Positions 24,736-37,503 are shown, counted from the stretch's first letter. The stretch: DNA of 64,000 nucleotides from Paramecium pentaurelia (GCA_905183005.1 CAJJDO010000037.1:121140-185139), one strand, 5' to 3'. Notes: generated by a model not told the origin, from the sequence alone. Made by a program: numbers and translations.

Positions 24736-25346
24736 GATCTATAATTCATTATATAAATACAAAATATAATTATAATATAGATAATTCAAATCAATAGATA
24801 GTCTAATATATTAAATTAATACTCATAAAGATATATTTAATTAAAGTAATTATTCTTTAAATGATTTTCTTATCTTCTTCTGATAATTAAACCAAAGTAA
24901 GTTATAAGTATTTACTTATATATATAATTTTTAATTCATTATCAAAATGAAAAATGAAATATAAATAAATCTTCTCCACATTTATTATATATTTAGATTA
25001 TAAACATATCTCTATGATTTAAATCTATGATAATTAGACTTACTAAGATTAGAAACTACCTAACTTGATTTTATCAATTTTAATAACTTAGATTCTATTT
25101 ATACTAATAATAAACATTGAAAAAAGTGAATAGAAATGATAATTTCTATATTATTATATTATTACATATTAGTACTAATTTAATAGTTTTTTATATGATT
25201 ATATTAGATTATTAATTATAATAAAGAATTATAAATATTTTTTAACATCATACCATTTTATTACATAAAAATAGTCTAAATGAGGGGAAGATTTTGTATT
25301 AAAAAATTATAAAAGATTTATTAAATTAATCATTAAAATTCAAAAG
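24736..25346. other. Intergenic spacer
   Basis: This roughly 600-bp stretch is extremely AT-rich. I see no convincing gene or RNA. It includes the 5' flank of the Pumilio gene. Confidence 0.4.
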
Positions 25347-27485
25347 ATGAATAATACATTAAGTGATACTCTGGCTTCTTTATCCAATGATTTTCAAGGA
25401 ACTGAAAATGTAGAGGGACAGTTAAGTGATTAACAAAAAGTGAAGTAATCTAAACTAAAAATATATTACAGATTTGTGAACTTGGGTATGATGACTCCTA
25501 TGAGTAACACTTTGACATATGATTTTGAACAAATAACTTTGGACACTTCTCCAAAAGAAAGTATTGTGAATCTTATAAATTATGAAAATATTGACACAAT
25601 ATATGAATAAGAAGAAAATAAATGCAAATTATAAGTAGATTTATTCATATATATATAAAAGAAATATCAAAGTTTCAAATTATCTTAAGATTAGATTAGG
25701 AAATCATCTAAACATAATACATATTAACCATAATAGACTATGTCATAATTGAATATTGGAGAATAAAACTTAGACACTCATATAAATTAACAATCACCAG
25801 AAACATCACCAATGAATGCTCAGACATTGAAATTTATTAAGGAACTCTGGAATTCAGAAAAAAATGAAACAGAATATTTTAAAGACATTATTGATGATTA
25901 AAAAATACCAATTATTGAATATAAACTACCTTCTCTAAATATATATTCACCTTTAATGGATTTTAATAGTCCTATTTATAAACATGATATTGAAATGGAT
26001 TTATACATAACAAGTTTGGTGGTTATAATTTATATTTAATATTAGGATTCATTATGGGGTAATCAAATAATAAGTAGAAAATTACAAAAGATGTTAGAGA
26101 CTGGATCAAATGAATAAAAAGAATTAATTGTGTAAAAATTGGAAAGAGTTAGTCCTGAAATAGAGAAAGACATATTTGGCAATTATGTTATATAAAAGAT
26201 ATTTGAATGCAGTATATATTTATATATATTATTAATATAGCTAATAATAATTTGTAATATAGAATATTCATAAAACTGAAACCTCATTTTTATGATTTAT
26301 CTAAAAATACTTTTGGATGTAGAGTAATGTAAAAATTAATTGAATACACTTATAATCGAAATGATCTTCAACTTTTAGTATTATAATAATTATAATCCAA
26401 TATGAGATCTTTGATATATGATTTAAATGGAAATTATGTGATTTTTAAAATGCTTGAAACTTTTGATAAATAAAAAATGAAATTTATGATCCCTTTAATA
26501 GAAGAATCAGTATTTCATATAATTATTATTTCCATAGTTCAACTACATGGGATAATAAATTTATGGGTGCAAAATTATTCATAAAATTATTTAGTAATAT
26601 TCTCAACAATAAATTACAAAAATCATAAGATCTTCAGTTTAAAATTATAATATCTTAAGTTAAACAGAATATGGGAATTATGTATTACAACATATTCTAT
26701 AATATTGGATTACAAGTTAAGAGAAAATCCTTTTAGTCCAATTAGTTTTACAATAGTTTTTTTAATTAAGCATCAATAAATATGCAAGGTACATTTACTA
26801 TATATAAAATTACTAGTAATACTGTTGAACGAGCATTGGAAGCTATAAATAAACAAGATTTAATTTCTATTATGAAATGGCTACTTTGCAGAAGTCCTAA
26901 TCAATAGTATATAATAAAATTATTATTAATAGCACAAGCAATTTCGTTGTATTAGCTAATCATCAATATGCAAATTATGTAATCAAGAAATTCTTAATAC
27001 TAAGTGATCATAATGTATTAAAATATATTTCAGATCATTTGAATTAGAATTAATCTGAATAAATAGCGATTAAATCAACTGTTCATGGTAATTATTCTTT
27101 TGTAATTTAGGTCAAAGAATAAATAGCTTCTTAGATAAGCAAATTTAAAATTGACCTTGATTACTTAATAGCCATCTTCAATGAATAAATATAAAGAATA
27201 TATTATATTATTATTATTTTCATTTTCTCTGTTACATATATTAATGATTACAAGCTTATACCACATCAAATCTTTCAGCTTAAGAATAATTTAGACATCC
27301 TTTTATAAAATCTTTACATTCATTAGAAATCATTGGTTTTGTAGGGAAATTTACACATTCCGATTTTAAAATAATCTTTTTTATAATAAATAATATACTT
27401 TTTCTTTCAAAATAGTTTCTTGACTATATCCTTGTCCAAATGGTTTCATTCCATAAAGCATTTCATAAAAGATTACTCCTAATGA
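25347..27485 (+). CDS. Pumilio/PUF-family RNA-binding protein
   Basis: PUF proteins bind the 3' UTRs of mRNAs and control their translation and decay. After an unstructured N-terminus of about 200 residues, successive PUF repeats are visible: FGNYVIQKIFE, FGCRVMQKLIE, NGNYVIFKMLE, YGCKIIHKII, YGNYVLQHIL, YANYVIKKFL and HGNYSFVIQ. At least four introns of 26-29 nt lie near 26215, 26510, 26790 and 26910. The coding frame stays open past the last repeat and meets a TGA only at 27483-27485, which would overlap the convergent kinase gene by about 266 bp. The true 3' end may therefore lie near 27200 if an intron was missed. Confidence 0.85.
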
Positions 27486-28962
27486 CCAAATATCTACTTT
27501 ATTAGAAATGTTAGGAGGTTAATCTCCTGTATAGAAACATTCTGGTGGTAGATACCAATAAGTGCCTACTCCTTATGAAGTTAATTCCATTTTTGATTTA
27601 TCATTATCAACTACTTTACATAATCCAAAATCTGATAATTTAATTTCATTTTGATGAAATAAAATATTTTATGGTTTGATATCATAATGAATAATATTAC
27701 TTTAATGAATATATTTGATTGCATTTAAAATTTACTAAATAATTAATTTAGCTTCTTTTTCTTGAAATTATTTATATCTTTTGATATAGATTGATAAATC
27801 GCAACCATCACAATATTCTAATACTGTACAAAATGTATTCATATCTATTTCTACTGAATCATATAATTTCACTATATTAGGATGTAATAATTCTCTATGT
27901 ACTTTATATTCTCTTGTTGCATGTTTAACATAATTAGATTTTGAATTGACTGACCATTCTGGATTTAATTAATGTATTTTACAAGCAACATATTTTAATT
28001 CTTTTAAATCATATCCCTAAATTAATAAATTAAATACTTTGTAAACTTCACTAAAACCTCCTCTACCCAATAATTATAATAATACATATCTTTCTCCTAT
28101 TGTTCTATATTCATTAATCTTTTTGAATCTAGCATGTTCTTCATCATATTATCTCCTTAATTATTTAATAAATATTTGTCTTTCATTTTCTAATCTACTT
28201 AATTATTCTTATAATAATTATTATTCTTTAGATAATAAAACATATTTAAGATATTAAGAAGAAGATTGAAATTAAAATTATTTCTTTTTATTTTCTATTT
28301 CCTCTTTCTAATTTTCAATCAACTTAACTTTTTCTTTTATTTATTTGATTTCCTTTCCATCTACCCAAACTTCTTGAATTTATGTCTTTTCTCTTTAATA
28401 AGAATATTCTCCTAATTTTTCTTTATTTCTCTCTATCTCCATTATCAATTACATTCTCTCAAATTAATCTACTTCTATAACAAATTATTTTAATGCATTC
28501 TCACTTTTGAATTATTATTCCTTTTATTCCTATAATATTTATTTATTTTACTTATAATTCTTAATTTAACTCTGTAACTCTTGCTTCTAATTCCTTTATT
28601 CTAATATCTTATATAGCTATAGCATTTAATTTCTCTTTCAATGTTTATTCAGCATTTTATAATTCATCTACATTTAAATCAAAATTATTATTATTATAAT
28701 TTTTATTCCTCTACATATTCTTTGTAAACTATGTAATTTATAATTATCGAAAGAGTGTTTGATCACTAGAACTCTTACGAGGAGTTCCTTATAAAGATAA
28801 TTATTTAGTTGGTAATTTGCGCTCCTTTTAAGAAGAAAAAACCTCAAAAGAATCTCCTCTTTGGAATGCCTCCAAAATTTCAACTTTAGGTTTCTTTAGA
28901 ATACGAGCTTCCAGATCTGCTAATCTATCCTTACAATTTGATGGCAATTAGTTAATTTACAT
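27220..28962 (-). CDS. Tousled-like protein kinase (TLK)
   Basis: The kinase domain matches TLKs closely: LLGRGGFSEVYK, ACKIHQLNPEW, FCTVLEYCDGCDL, HYDIKPQNIL (the HYD form typical of TLKs), SDFGLCK and TSQGVGTYWYLPPECF. It ends with the TLK-type CKDFIKGCL...ERFDV segment. A long N-terminal coiled-coil region (about 300 residues) corresponds to the dimerisation part of TLKs. Introns of 22 nt (near 28530) and 23 nt (near 27395) are present. TLKs are nuclear kinases that phosphorylate the histone chaperone ASF1 and act in chromatin assembly; notably an ASF1-like gene lies at 62550 in this window. Start ATG 28960-28962, stop TGA 27220-27222. Confidence 0.92.
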
Positions 28963-29048
28963 TATAAGGGATTAAGTAGGAAATTAAAAAAAATTAGTTT
29001 AAATTAAATTGAATTTGTAATAAAAATTTAAAGGATAAATTGTAAAAA

Positions 29049-30437
29049 TCAAACAGCCATTTTCATTTCTATTTTATCATGAGCATTATATCCTATTAAT
29101 TCAAAATCTTCATATGTATAATCAAACAAACTCTTATTACTTTTTATTTTTAAAATTGGAAAAGGATATGGAACCCTTTCAATTTATTTCTTTAAAGCAT
29201 CTACATGATTACTATAAATATGTGTATCTCCCAAAACATGAACAAATTCTCCCATATTTAAATTACATTCCTTTGCCAACATATATGTAAGTAATGCATA
29301 ACTAGCTATATTAAATGGTATTCCTAAACCAAAATCACATGATCTCTAATACATCATACAATTCAATTTTCCATTTGAAACAAAGAATTATGACATTACA
29401 TGACATGGTGGTAATGCCATTTATTTTATATCCATTGGATTCCAAGCTGATAATATTATCCTTCTACTATCTGGATTATTTTTTAATTATTCAATGATTT
29501 CCTTCACTTAATCCACACCTTAATTAGTATAATCACTTTAACAATCTTTATATTTAGCTCCAAAATGTCTCCATTAAAATCCATAAACTGGTCCTAAATC
29601 ATGTTCCTATCTATTTTATAAACCAATACTATCCAAATATTCTCTAGTACCATTTCCTTCCCATATCTTAACTCCTTTATCTAATAATAATTTCCCATTA
29701 GTATTCCCTCTTAAAAACCATAATAATTCCTCTACAACTCCACGAAAGAATACTTTTTTTGTTGTTAATAAAGGAAATGATTCAGCTAAATTAAATCTCA
29801 TTGTTTAACCAAAAATAGATATAGTTCCTACTCCAGTTCTATCATCTTTATATACTCCTTCCTTCATTATTTTTCTAATCATATCTAAATATTGATTTTC
29901 TTAATGTTCTTCATTTATATATGATTATTCTTAAGAATTCTTATTAATTAAATGTTAATAATCATAATTTATACCATTTTCACTTTTTGTCTAACTAGTT
30001 TTATTTACTTAAAATGTAGAAAACATATTTTTGTTCAAATAAACATCACATTTAGTTTCAACTCCTATTCTAGTTAAATGAACATCTGAACATTTATCAG
30101 TTGCTAAACCTTCTTCAAAGATTCTCTTTCCTCCAATTAAATACAATTTTTGATTAGATGTATTATAAAATTGTAATGCATCATCTATTCTAGGAAACAC
30201 TTAAAAATCATTTGAAGATTTCATATTTTTTGAAATAACTACATTCACTCTATTAGGTAGAGGTTTACAGTTCATTGATTCAAATGTCTTTCTTCCCATT
30301 ATCACAATCCCGCCAGTTGTAATTTTCTTGAATCTCTATAGATCTTCCTTTAATTTCCAAGGTAATCTGTTCTAATATCCAATGCCTCCATTAAGAGTCA
30401 TTGCTAAGACCATACTAAATGTTTTATTCGTTGTCAT
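29049..30437 (-). CDS. DHFR-TS: Bifunctional dihydrofolate reductase-thymidylate synthase
   Basis: A single intron-free frame of 462 codons (ATG 30435-30437, TGA 29049-29051) fuses DHFR (first about 180 residues; LAMTLNGGIGYQNRLPW and IVIMGRKTFES) to thymidylate synthase. The TS part shows DRTGVGTISIFGQ, the catalytic cysteine in LPPCHVM, FNIASYALLTYM and the C-terminal KMEMAV-like end (EMKMAV). The enzyme makes dTMP from dUMP and regenerates tetrahydrofolate, so it is needed for DNA synthesis. This fusion is typical of ciliates, apicomplexans, kinetoplastids and plants. All key residues that I checked are present. Confidence 0.97.
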
Positions 30438-30524
30438 TCTTTTTTTAATTCCCTCCCTTGTTTTTATTTAAAATATGCAATTTATAAAAACTTAGTTATT
30501 CAATTAATATTATCTAAATTTAAT

Positions 30525-31157
30525 ATGATTTCAGAATATAATTATATGTATAAATTGAATGATTAACTTTAAGGATGGGATATAGAATAATCAATAGATT
30601 CTGATGAAGGTGATAAAAAAGAAATCAATTAATTTCCAAGCATTACTAAAACTTAACCTTCAGATAGGTTATGTTTAAAGAAATTATTCTTAAAAAGTCC
30701 CCAACTTTCACCATTAAGAGCAAATCCTCCAAATCATTAAACAACTCCACTACGAGAATCAATATAACAAAAATTCGTTTTCGCCAATTAGTTTATAAAT
30801 AAGAAATAAGAGATAAACAAGGTATGTGAAGAGTAATCTCATAAAGTAATGAATGTAAATGCAAAAGTGCAATAACCAATAAATATTGCGAATTTACGTA
30901 TAAAATTGAATGGAATTCCTAAATAACCATAACATATAAAAGCATATACTTAGAATCAATTATAAGCAATATTACATTTGAAACGTAGAAATTTATATTT
31001 AAGATCAGTATTAAAAAAGGTATATTACTTAAAATATCAAAGGTTTGTCATGAGAGTGATGAACGATATTCAAATCATCAAAAATAAGAGATATTTCTAG
31101 GTTATAGATATGTAGATGAAGATATGTAGAAATTACAGAGTTAGAACAATAGTATGA
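30525..31157 (+). CDS. Hypothetical basic protein
   Basis: An uninterrupted frame of 210 codons runs from ATG 30525 to TGA 31155-31157. The N-terminus is acidic and Ser/Pro-rich; the C-terminal half is strongly basic, with Arg/Lys/Tyr-rich helices (for example LKRRNLYLRSVLKKVYYLKY). No known domain was recognised. It may be nucleic-acid binding, but this is inferred from charge alone. The start is 87 bp from that of DHFR-TS, divergently transcribed. Confidence 0.6.
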
Positions 31158-31308
31158 ATCTCTAGTATATGTTTGGAATATTATAGATTGCAATCACGTA
31201 AGAATAGTAACATTAGACATATAAAGATGAAGCAGTAATTATGAGATTAATTAACTTTTTTTAATATATTTTTTTGATTAAAGATATTAAATAAATTATT
31301 TATTTAAA

Positions 31309-31618
31309 ATGGTAAAGAAGGAGAAAGGAAAGCCAAATCCATTAGGTGAAGTTAGCAGAGATTATACAATCAATCTCCATAAGGGTGTTCATAAGGAAAC
31401 ATTTAAGAGAAAAGCACCAAGAGCTGTTTCATATATTATTAATTTTGGTATAAAAATGAATTAATTTGTCAGCAAGAAAGAATATGCTTACAGAAGATGT
31501 TAGAATTGACCCATCTTTGAATGAAGCAGTTTGGGCTAGAGGTATTAGAAATCTCCCAAGAAGAATCAGAGTTAGATTACAAAGAAAGAAGAAGGAAGAG
31601 GATGATGGAAAAGGCAAA
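31309..31618 (+). CDS. RPL31: Ribosomal protein eL31, 5' part (copy cut by the assembly gap)
   Basis: This encodes the large-subunit protein eL31 up to about residue 94, then stops at the N. A 25-nt intron at 31452-31476 interrupts the gene just before the ARKNMLTEDVRIDPSLN block. Sequence is identical to the complete copy at 32420. It is best treated as the same gene shown twice by an unmerged contig end. Confidence 0.85.
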
Positions 31619-31619
31619 N

Positions 31620-32729
31620 ATTATCTAAATTTAATATGATTTCAGAATATAATTATATGTATAAATTGAATGATTAACTTTAAGGATGGGATATAGAATA
31701 ATCAATAGATTCTGATGAAGGTGATAAAAAAGAAATCAATTAATTTCCAAGCATTACTAAAACTTAACCTTCAGATAGGTTATGTTTAAAGAAATTATTC
31801 TTAAAAAGTCCCCAACTTTCACCATTAAGAGCAAATCCTCCAAATCATTAAACAACTCCACTACGAGAATCAATATAACAAAAATTCGTTTTCGCCAATT
31901 AGTTTATAAATAAGAAATAAGAGATAAACAAGGTATGTGAAGAGTAATCTCATAAAGTAATGAATGTAAATGCAAAAGTGCAATAACCAATAAATATTGC
32001 GAATTTACGTATAAAATTGAATGGAATTCCTAAATAACCATAACATATAAAAGCATATACTTAGAATCAATTATAAGCAATATTACATTTGAAACGTAGA
32101 AATTTATATTTAAGATCAGTATTAAAAAAGGTATATTACTTAAAATATCAAAGGTTTGTCATGAGAGTGATGAACGATATTCAAATCATCAAAAATAAGA
32201 GATATTTCTAGGTTATAGATATGTAGATGAAGATATGTAGAAATTACAGAGTTAGAACAATAGTATGAATCTCTAGTATATGTTTGGAATATTATAGATT
32301 GCAATCACGTAAGAATAGTAACATTAGACATATAAAGATGAAGCAGTAATTATGAGATTAATTAACTTTTTTTAATATATTTTTTTGATTAAAGATATTA
32401 AATAAATTATTTATTTAAAATGGTAAAGAAGGAGAAAGGAAAGCCAAATCCATTAGGTGAAGTTAGCAGAGATTATACAATCAATCTCCATAAGGGTGTT
32501 CATAAGGAAACATTTAAGAGAAAAGCACCAAGAGCTGTTTCATATATTATTAATTTTGGTATAAAAATGAATTAATTTGTCAGCAAGAAAGAATATGCTT
32601 ACAGAAGATGTTAGAATTGACCCATCTTTGAATGAAGCAGTTTGGGCTAGAGGTATTAGAAATCTCCCAAGAAGAATCAGAGTTAGATTACAAAGAAAGA
32701 AGAAGGAAGAGGATGATGGAAAAGGCAAA
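31620..32729. repeat. Direct duplicate, copy 2, right of the N at 31619
   Basis: This is the second copy of the block at 30509-31618. After 32729 the sequence continues into the 3' end of eL31, so this copy joins to the rest of the scaffold naturally. Confidence 0.95.
31636..32268 (+). CDS. Hypothetical basic protein, second copy
   Basis: This frame is the same as 30525-31157, shifted by 1,111 bases. It very likely represents the same locus repeated by assembly rather than a paralogue, because paralogues in such genomes would differ at silent sites. Confidence 0.5.
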
Positions 32730-32804
32730 TATTATACACTTGCTTAACATGTTCCTGTTGAATCATTTGATGGCTTAAAAACAGAAATCACCAAGTCATA
32801 ATGA
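32420..32804 (+). CDS. RPL31: Ribosomal protein eL31, complete copy
   Basis: The product (about 119 residues) is the 60S protein eL31, which lies near the peptide exit tunnel. Recognisable blocks are VSRDYTINLHKGVHK, DVRIDPSLNEAVWARGIRN and RRIRVRLQRKKKEEDD, then a YYTLAQHVPVESF segment. One 25-nt intron lies at 32563-32587. The gene runs from ATG 32420 to TGA 32802-32804. The minus-strand 62-codon frame over it is a shadow. Confidence 0.95.
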
Positions 32805-32846
32805 TCACATTACAATATATTAATATTAAAATATAATAATCAGTTA

Positions 32847-34276
32847 ATGCTAAATAAAAGTTCAAACTCATCTACCATTTGTCAATTATGTAAAATGATT
32901 GCTTAAAATCCAATTTAATTGATATGTTCACATTCAATGTGTATGAAATGTGGACTCAATATTTAAATATAAGAAAATACAAGGTATATCATTTCAATCT
33001 AAATAATAGTCAAATCTAAAATAAGTTTAGAATTTAATGTCCTAAATGTCGTAAATTAACACATACATATGATATTAAGAATTTATTAATTGAAAATAAT
33101 GAATTATATCTAATTACAGATTCAAGTGAAATGGAAAAAGAAGTACTTAATGAAGTAAGTTTCTTATTCAATCTAGAGTCAATTCTCACTCTAGAAGAAT
33201 TAATAAGATGCTATCTTAGGAAGAAGACAATCCAATGCTTATTAATTTTAAGAAGTATCTGAACCAAATAATAAGAATGCCTAAAAGATCGGTGAAATGT
33301 TCTCTGTATAAACTAATCATAACAATCGTTCTAATCCATTTAATCATCCTTAATTTAATAAAAAGAAACCTAATTTAGGAAGTGAAAGAATATCTCCAAG
33401 TAAACAAATATAGAAACCTACTTAATCAAATCATTAAAAAAAGTAATCTTATTAAATTCCTTAATAAGAAGTTGCAATTGAATGTATTTAATTTAATATT
33501 TTAAAGGCAAGGCTAAAACCTAAGCTAATACATCAAATATTTAATAAAATAAAATTAATGATTTCTTTAAACCTAATTCTAATACGCCAGTTGCAACTCC
33601 AACAACTATTGCATCATAGTTACTCTTTCAATAAACTGATAATAAAAAACCTATCTAATAATAATAATAATAATAATAATAATATTAATAATAATTATAA
33701 TAGTAAAGTAAAACTGATAAATTATTTGAGAATAAACAATATTATCCAGAAGAAAAGAAACTATCTACTCCAAAATATAGTGAAATTATTAAAGAAAAAG
33801 AAAACTAGTTTTTAAAAGAAATTTCTAAAGATAGTTCAAATACATCTGATAATTCTAGACACAAGAGAAGTTCTACCGGTCTTATATAAGAAAATGAAGA
33901 ATAAGCCTCTGTTTAAATTATCCAATCATACTTTAAAATGGTTCAAAAGAATGTTTTGAAGTTAGAAAAGGATATAATTGTTGCAGTTAATAATAAATAA
34001 GTGGATCCTCAAAGTATCTATTAAAAACTCAAACTTTTAACAACAAGAATTGGTGATAATGAAGGTGAACTCATTTAATCCATTAAAGTTATGCAAAAAT
34101 TACATTAAGAAATAATAGGACTTTCAACTCCATCTTAACATAGAAAAACTAGTTCTCATCAAAATACAAGTCATAGATACACTAATTCAAGTAATTATGT
34201 GAAAAATATTGAAAAAAGTGATTAAAGTATTGGAGCCATGCCTTAAGAATTAAAAATATATAAAAAATTTTTATGA
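32847..34276 (+). CDS. RING-type zinc-finger protein
   Basis: Near the N-terminus the spacing of ICQLCKM, LICSHSMCMKCG and CPKCRKL gives a RING-like C3HC4 pattern within the first 65 residues, split by a 26-nt intron near 32983. RING proteins commonly act as E3 ubiquitin ligases. The rest (about 380 residues) is a low-complexity Gln/Asn/Ser-rich region with a short polyglutamine run near 33657-33700, followed by a helical C-terminus. Two further introns lie near 33152 and 33484. Start ATG 32847, stop TGA 34274-34276, only 42 bp from the end of eL31. Confidence 0.75.
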
Positions 34277-34873
34277 TTTCTATTTATATAAACATAAAAC
34301 TATTAAATGTAGATTTATGTATTAACTATAAATACTAATTTAATTATTATTTGATCAAACATAAGTATATAATCTAACAAAACCTAATAATAATATAAAT
34401 TCTTTAATTTGTTTATTGAATCAACTTTACCATTTTTTTCATTTAAAGGGATATAAGACAAAATAATATTTTATTTTATAATTTTTAATTATCATCTGAT
34501 TTTTATATCTAATTTTGCTATGTATTATTCTAAAATTTATAAAGATTCTGTTGGTGATAAAATACAATAAATATTAGCTCTACTTTCATTCATAATTTTA
34601 TTAAGGAATTTATATAATCTAATAAGAATAACTTAAGGTTAGAGTATAATATTTAGTCATAATTTCTATTCTTTCTCCTTTATTCATTTTTGAATGATAG
34701 TAGTAATATTGAAATGAGGATTTGATTTCTATTCTCATAAAATATTATTTTATTCATTTATTATTCCTGATTGTTATTTTATACTATTAAACTTCTTCTT
34801 CTTCATATATGAATTATACTTTGATGTGACTTTCTATAGAATATTTATGTATACTTATATTAAATAAATAAAA
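34277..34873. other. Intergenic spacer
   Basis: Nearly 600 bp of AT-rich DNA separates two plus-strand genes. I find no frame with a natural composition and no RNA gene. Confidence 0.4.
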
Positions 34874-36411
34874 ATGAAGAATTCAATTGGCCAAAGAAAC
34901 ATTTTACAAAATTATGCTGTAGATGCAAGTTTTTATCGTGTAAAACAAAATCAATCAATACTTACTTCTCGTAATTCCAAATTACCTTCATTTAATAACC
35001 CTATTCCTATTTCAACTCCAACATCTCCTAAGGAATAACCAAAAATGTGGAAAACTAATCTTTGCTTTCAACTAGATGGGTCATTTAGTTAAACAAGAAA
35101 AAGACCAGATGAGTTCTCCAGCAGCAAGAAGAGTGCTAGTCCTCAATTAAGATAACTACCTCGCAAATCATTTCAATTATAGTTAGATTAATAACCGAAG
35201 CTTTTCCAAGCTCCAAAATCATAAGAAAGACGCAGTTTTAGAAATTCTATATATTCAAGACCTAATTCAAGACTTATTGAGGAATAGTATTCTTTAAGAT
35301 TGCCAACTACTGATATAGAGATTGGAAGGAGTAATTTTAAATTTCATTATGTTCTTGGAAAAGGAGGATTTGGTAAAGTATGGAGAGTAGAAATGATTAA
35401 ATCACATAAACTATTTGCTATGAAAGAAATGAGTAAAGCAAAGTAAGTTAAATTAAGCTAATAGGGTTTTGGCTAAGAAATCTGTCAATTCAGTAATGAA
35501 TGAACGAATTTTACTTTCATAACTTAAACATCCTTTTATTGCTAATATTCATTATGCCTTTTAAGATAGAGAAAATTTATATCTAGTAATGGATTTATTA
35601 ACAGGTGGTGATCTTAGATTTCATATTGGAAAAATGCGTAGGTTTTCAGAACAACATACTAGTATAATACATTAATTATTTATAGAATTTTTGATTGCAA
35701 GTATGCTATTAGCATTAGAATATCTACATAGAAATGGTATTATACATAGAGATATCAAACCTGAGAATATTGTACTTGATAAGAAAGGTTATCCAAGATT
35801 AACAGACTTTGGAATTGCTAGAATAGTGAAACCAGAGAATTCTCAAGAAACAAGTGGAACTCCTGGATATATGGGTATTTAAATAATAATATTTATAAAT
35901 AGCCCCTGAAGTTATGTTTAGATAAAATCATAGTTTTGGTGTTGATCATTTTGCATTAGGAGTAATGGCTTATGAATTTATGATGGGTAAACGACCATAT
36001 TTAGGAAAAACACGAAGAGATATTAGAGATGCAATTATTGCAAAATAGGTATCACTCAAAAAATAAGAAATTCCTCCTAATTGGTCATGGGAAGCAGCTG
36101 ATTTTATTAATTAATTGTTGCAAAGAAAACCTTAAGCTCGTTTAGGATATAGTGGTATTGAAGAAATATAAAGTCATCCATGGTTTTAAGGTTTCCCATG
36201 GAAAGGATTACATGAGAAATAGTTGCCATCTCCATTCAAATTAACTAAATCATCAGATGAAGATTTTATTCGTGAGATTTCCTCTGATCATGATTCACAA
36301 GATGAATTGATATAGGAAAATTCACTATTACTTAGATAGGAAACAATTTAAAATCTGTTTCAAAATTATACATATTTTAAAGAACAACAAGCAACAATAA
36401 AGAGATTTTGA
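34874..36411 (+). CDS. AGC-family protein kinase, YANK/STK32-like
   Basis: An unstructured N-terminus of about 150 residues (Ser, Arg, Gln-rich) precedes a full kinase domain: YVLGKGGFGKVWRV, AMKEMSK, YLVMDLLTGGDLRFHI, HRDIKPENIVL, TDFGIAR and GTPGYMAPEV. LLTGGDLRFHI and the FIANIHYAF block resemble YANK/STK32 kinases. Introns of 22 nt (near 35442), 24 nt (near 35662) and 28 nt (near 35876) fall in the domain, the last between GYM and APE. The gene ends at TGA 36409-36411. Substrates are not known. Confidence 0.88.
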
Positions 36412-36570
36412 TTAAATAATATATACTTATTGAAATAAAAAATGTTTATTAATATTTTTATGTTAACATAATGATATTTACAAAAATACTTTCTGAAATT
36501 ATAGAAAATTAAATATATTAAAAATTTATATATGAATCTTAAAATATAATAATAACTATTAATATAAGTT

Positions 36571-37465
36571 TCATTTAATCGATTTTTCATAAAAACTAAG
36601 TTTAAATTGAATAAATACCCAAATTCTGATGGTAATTTATATGTTCCAGGACCAGGAGATTCTACTCTAATTTTAGTTAATTCTCTTTTTGCTCTTGTAA
36701 AAACTGTAGATTTTGTATCTGCAAATTTTGAACAATAATAAAGTCCTTTAGGATCTATATCACCTGTATGTTTATATTATCCTGGTCCTGGAGTTGGTTC
36801 ATGAGCAGGAGAGAAACGAGAACTCATAGCTTTAGGTGGAGAGAGAATGATTGCACCAGAACTATTTGTTTTAAATTAAAAATTACTCTCTAAACTTGCT
36901 AATTTAATATTTTCCATTTTCAGTTAATGCTTCTGGTAAATTGTATTGTCCACTAATAATAGTAGAATAATATATATACGGTCCAGGTTTCCTATCTTTA
37001 TCTCTATGACTTTCAGTTCTCATTCTCATTGAATATTTAATAGGAGATTTAGAATCTTGGAACTCATATTATCCTGGTCCTGGGGTTTTTTGAATTAAAC
37101 CAAGAAAGATACCTTCATATTTATTACTTTTCTTTGGAATGTTTAAATGATAAATACATCTCTGCCTACTGGCATAGTCCAACCATTATTTGCATTAATA
37201 GTTGTTTTAATTTGATAATTATTTGGACCTGGTGTAATACTTTCTTATATTAAATCTGATTTTTATCCATATCCAATTCCAGCTCCACGTTTACTCATCA
37301 TACTTGGAAGTGAATAAATATTTGGACATCTAGATATATGATTATGATAAGTTACGCTGTATCCTTAAATTCTTTGAATCTATTAGCTTTAGGGAATGAG
37401 TAAAGTTATTTGGAAATAGAATGATTTAAAGGTGATTTGTTTATTTATTCAAACGATGTATTCAT
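36571..37465 (-). CDS. PG-rich-repeat (SHIPPO/ODF3-like) protein
   Basis: The protein contains several sperm-tail PG-rich repeats: TPGPNNYQ, TPGPGQYEF, KPGPGQYNLP, TPGPGQYKH and SPGPGTYKLP. Such proteins associate with axonemal or other stable microtubules. Five introns of 23-27 nt (near 37340, 37170, 36965, 36875 and 36610) connect the frames from ATG 37463-37465 to TGA 36571-36573. The introns split the repeats at irregular places. In a ciliate the likely location is the axoneme or cortical microtubules. Confidence 0.85.
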
Positions 37466-37503
37466 ATTAAATTTATTATATTATTGTTTATGTTATATAT
37501 ATA

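Larger units (their letters stand above)
30509..31618. repeat. Direct duplicate, copy 1, left of the N at 31619
   Basis: This 1,110-bp block appears to recur without difference immediately after the single N (31620-32729). It contains the small basic-protein gene and the first 310 bp of eL31. The offset is exactly 1,111, and the copy ends precisely at the N, as expected for two contig ends that overlap but were not merged. Confidence 0.95.

Noticed and set aside
31429..32728. Two identical 62-codon minus-strand frames suggestive of a repeated small gene
   Set aside because: They are antisense shadows of eL31, present twice only because the flanks of the N are duplicated.
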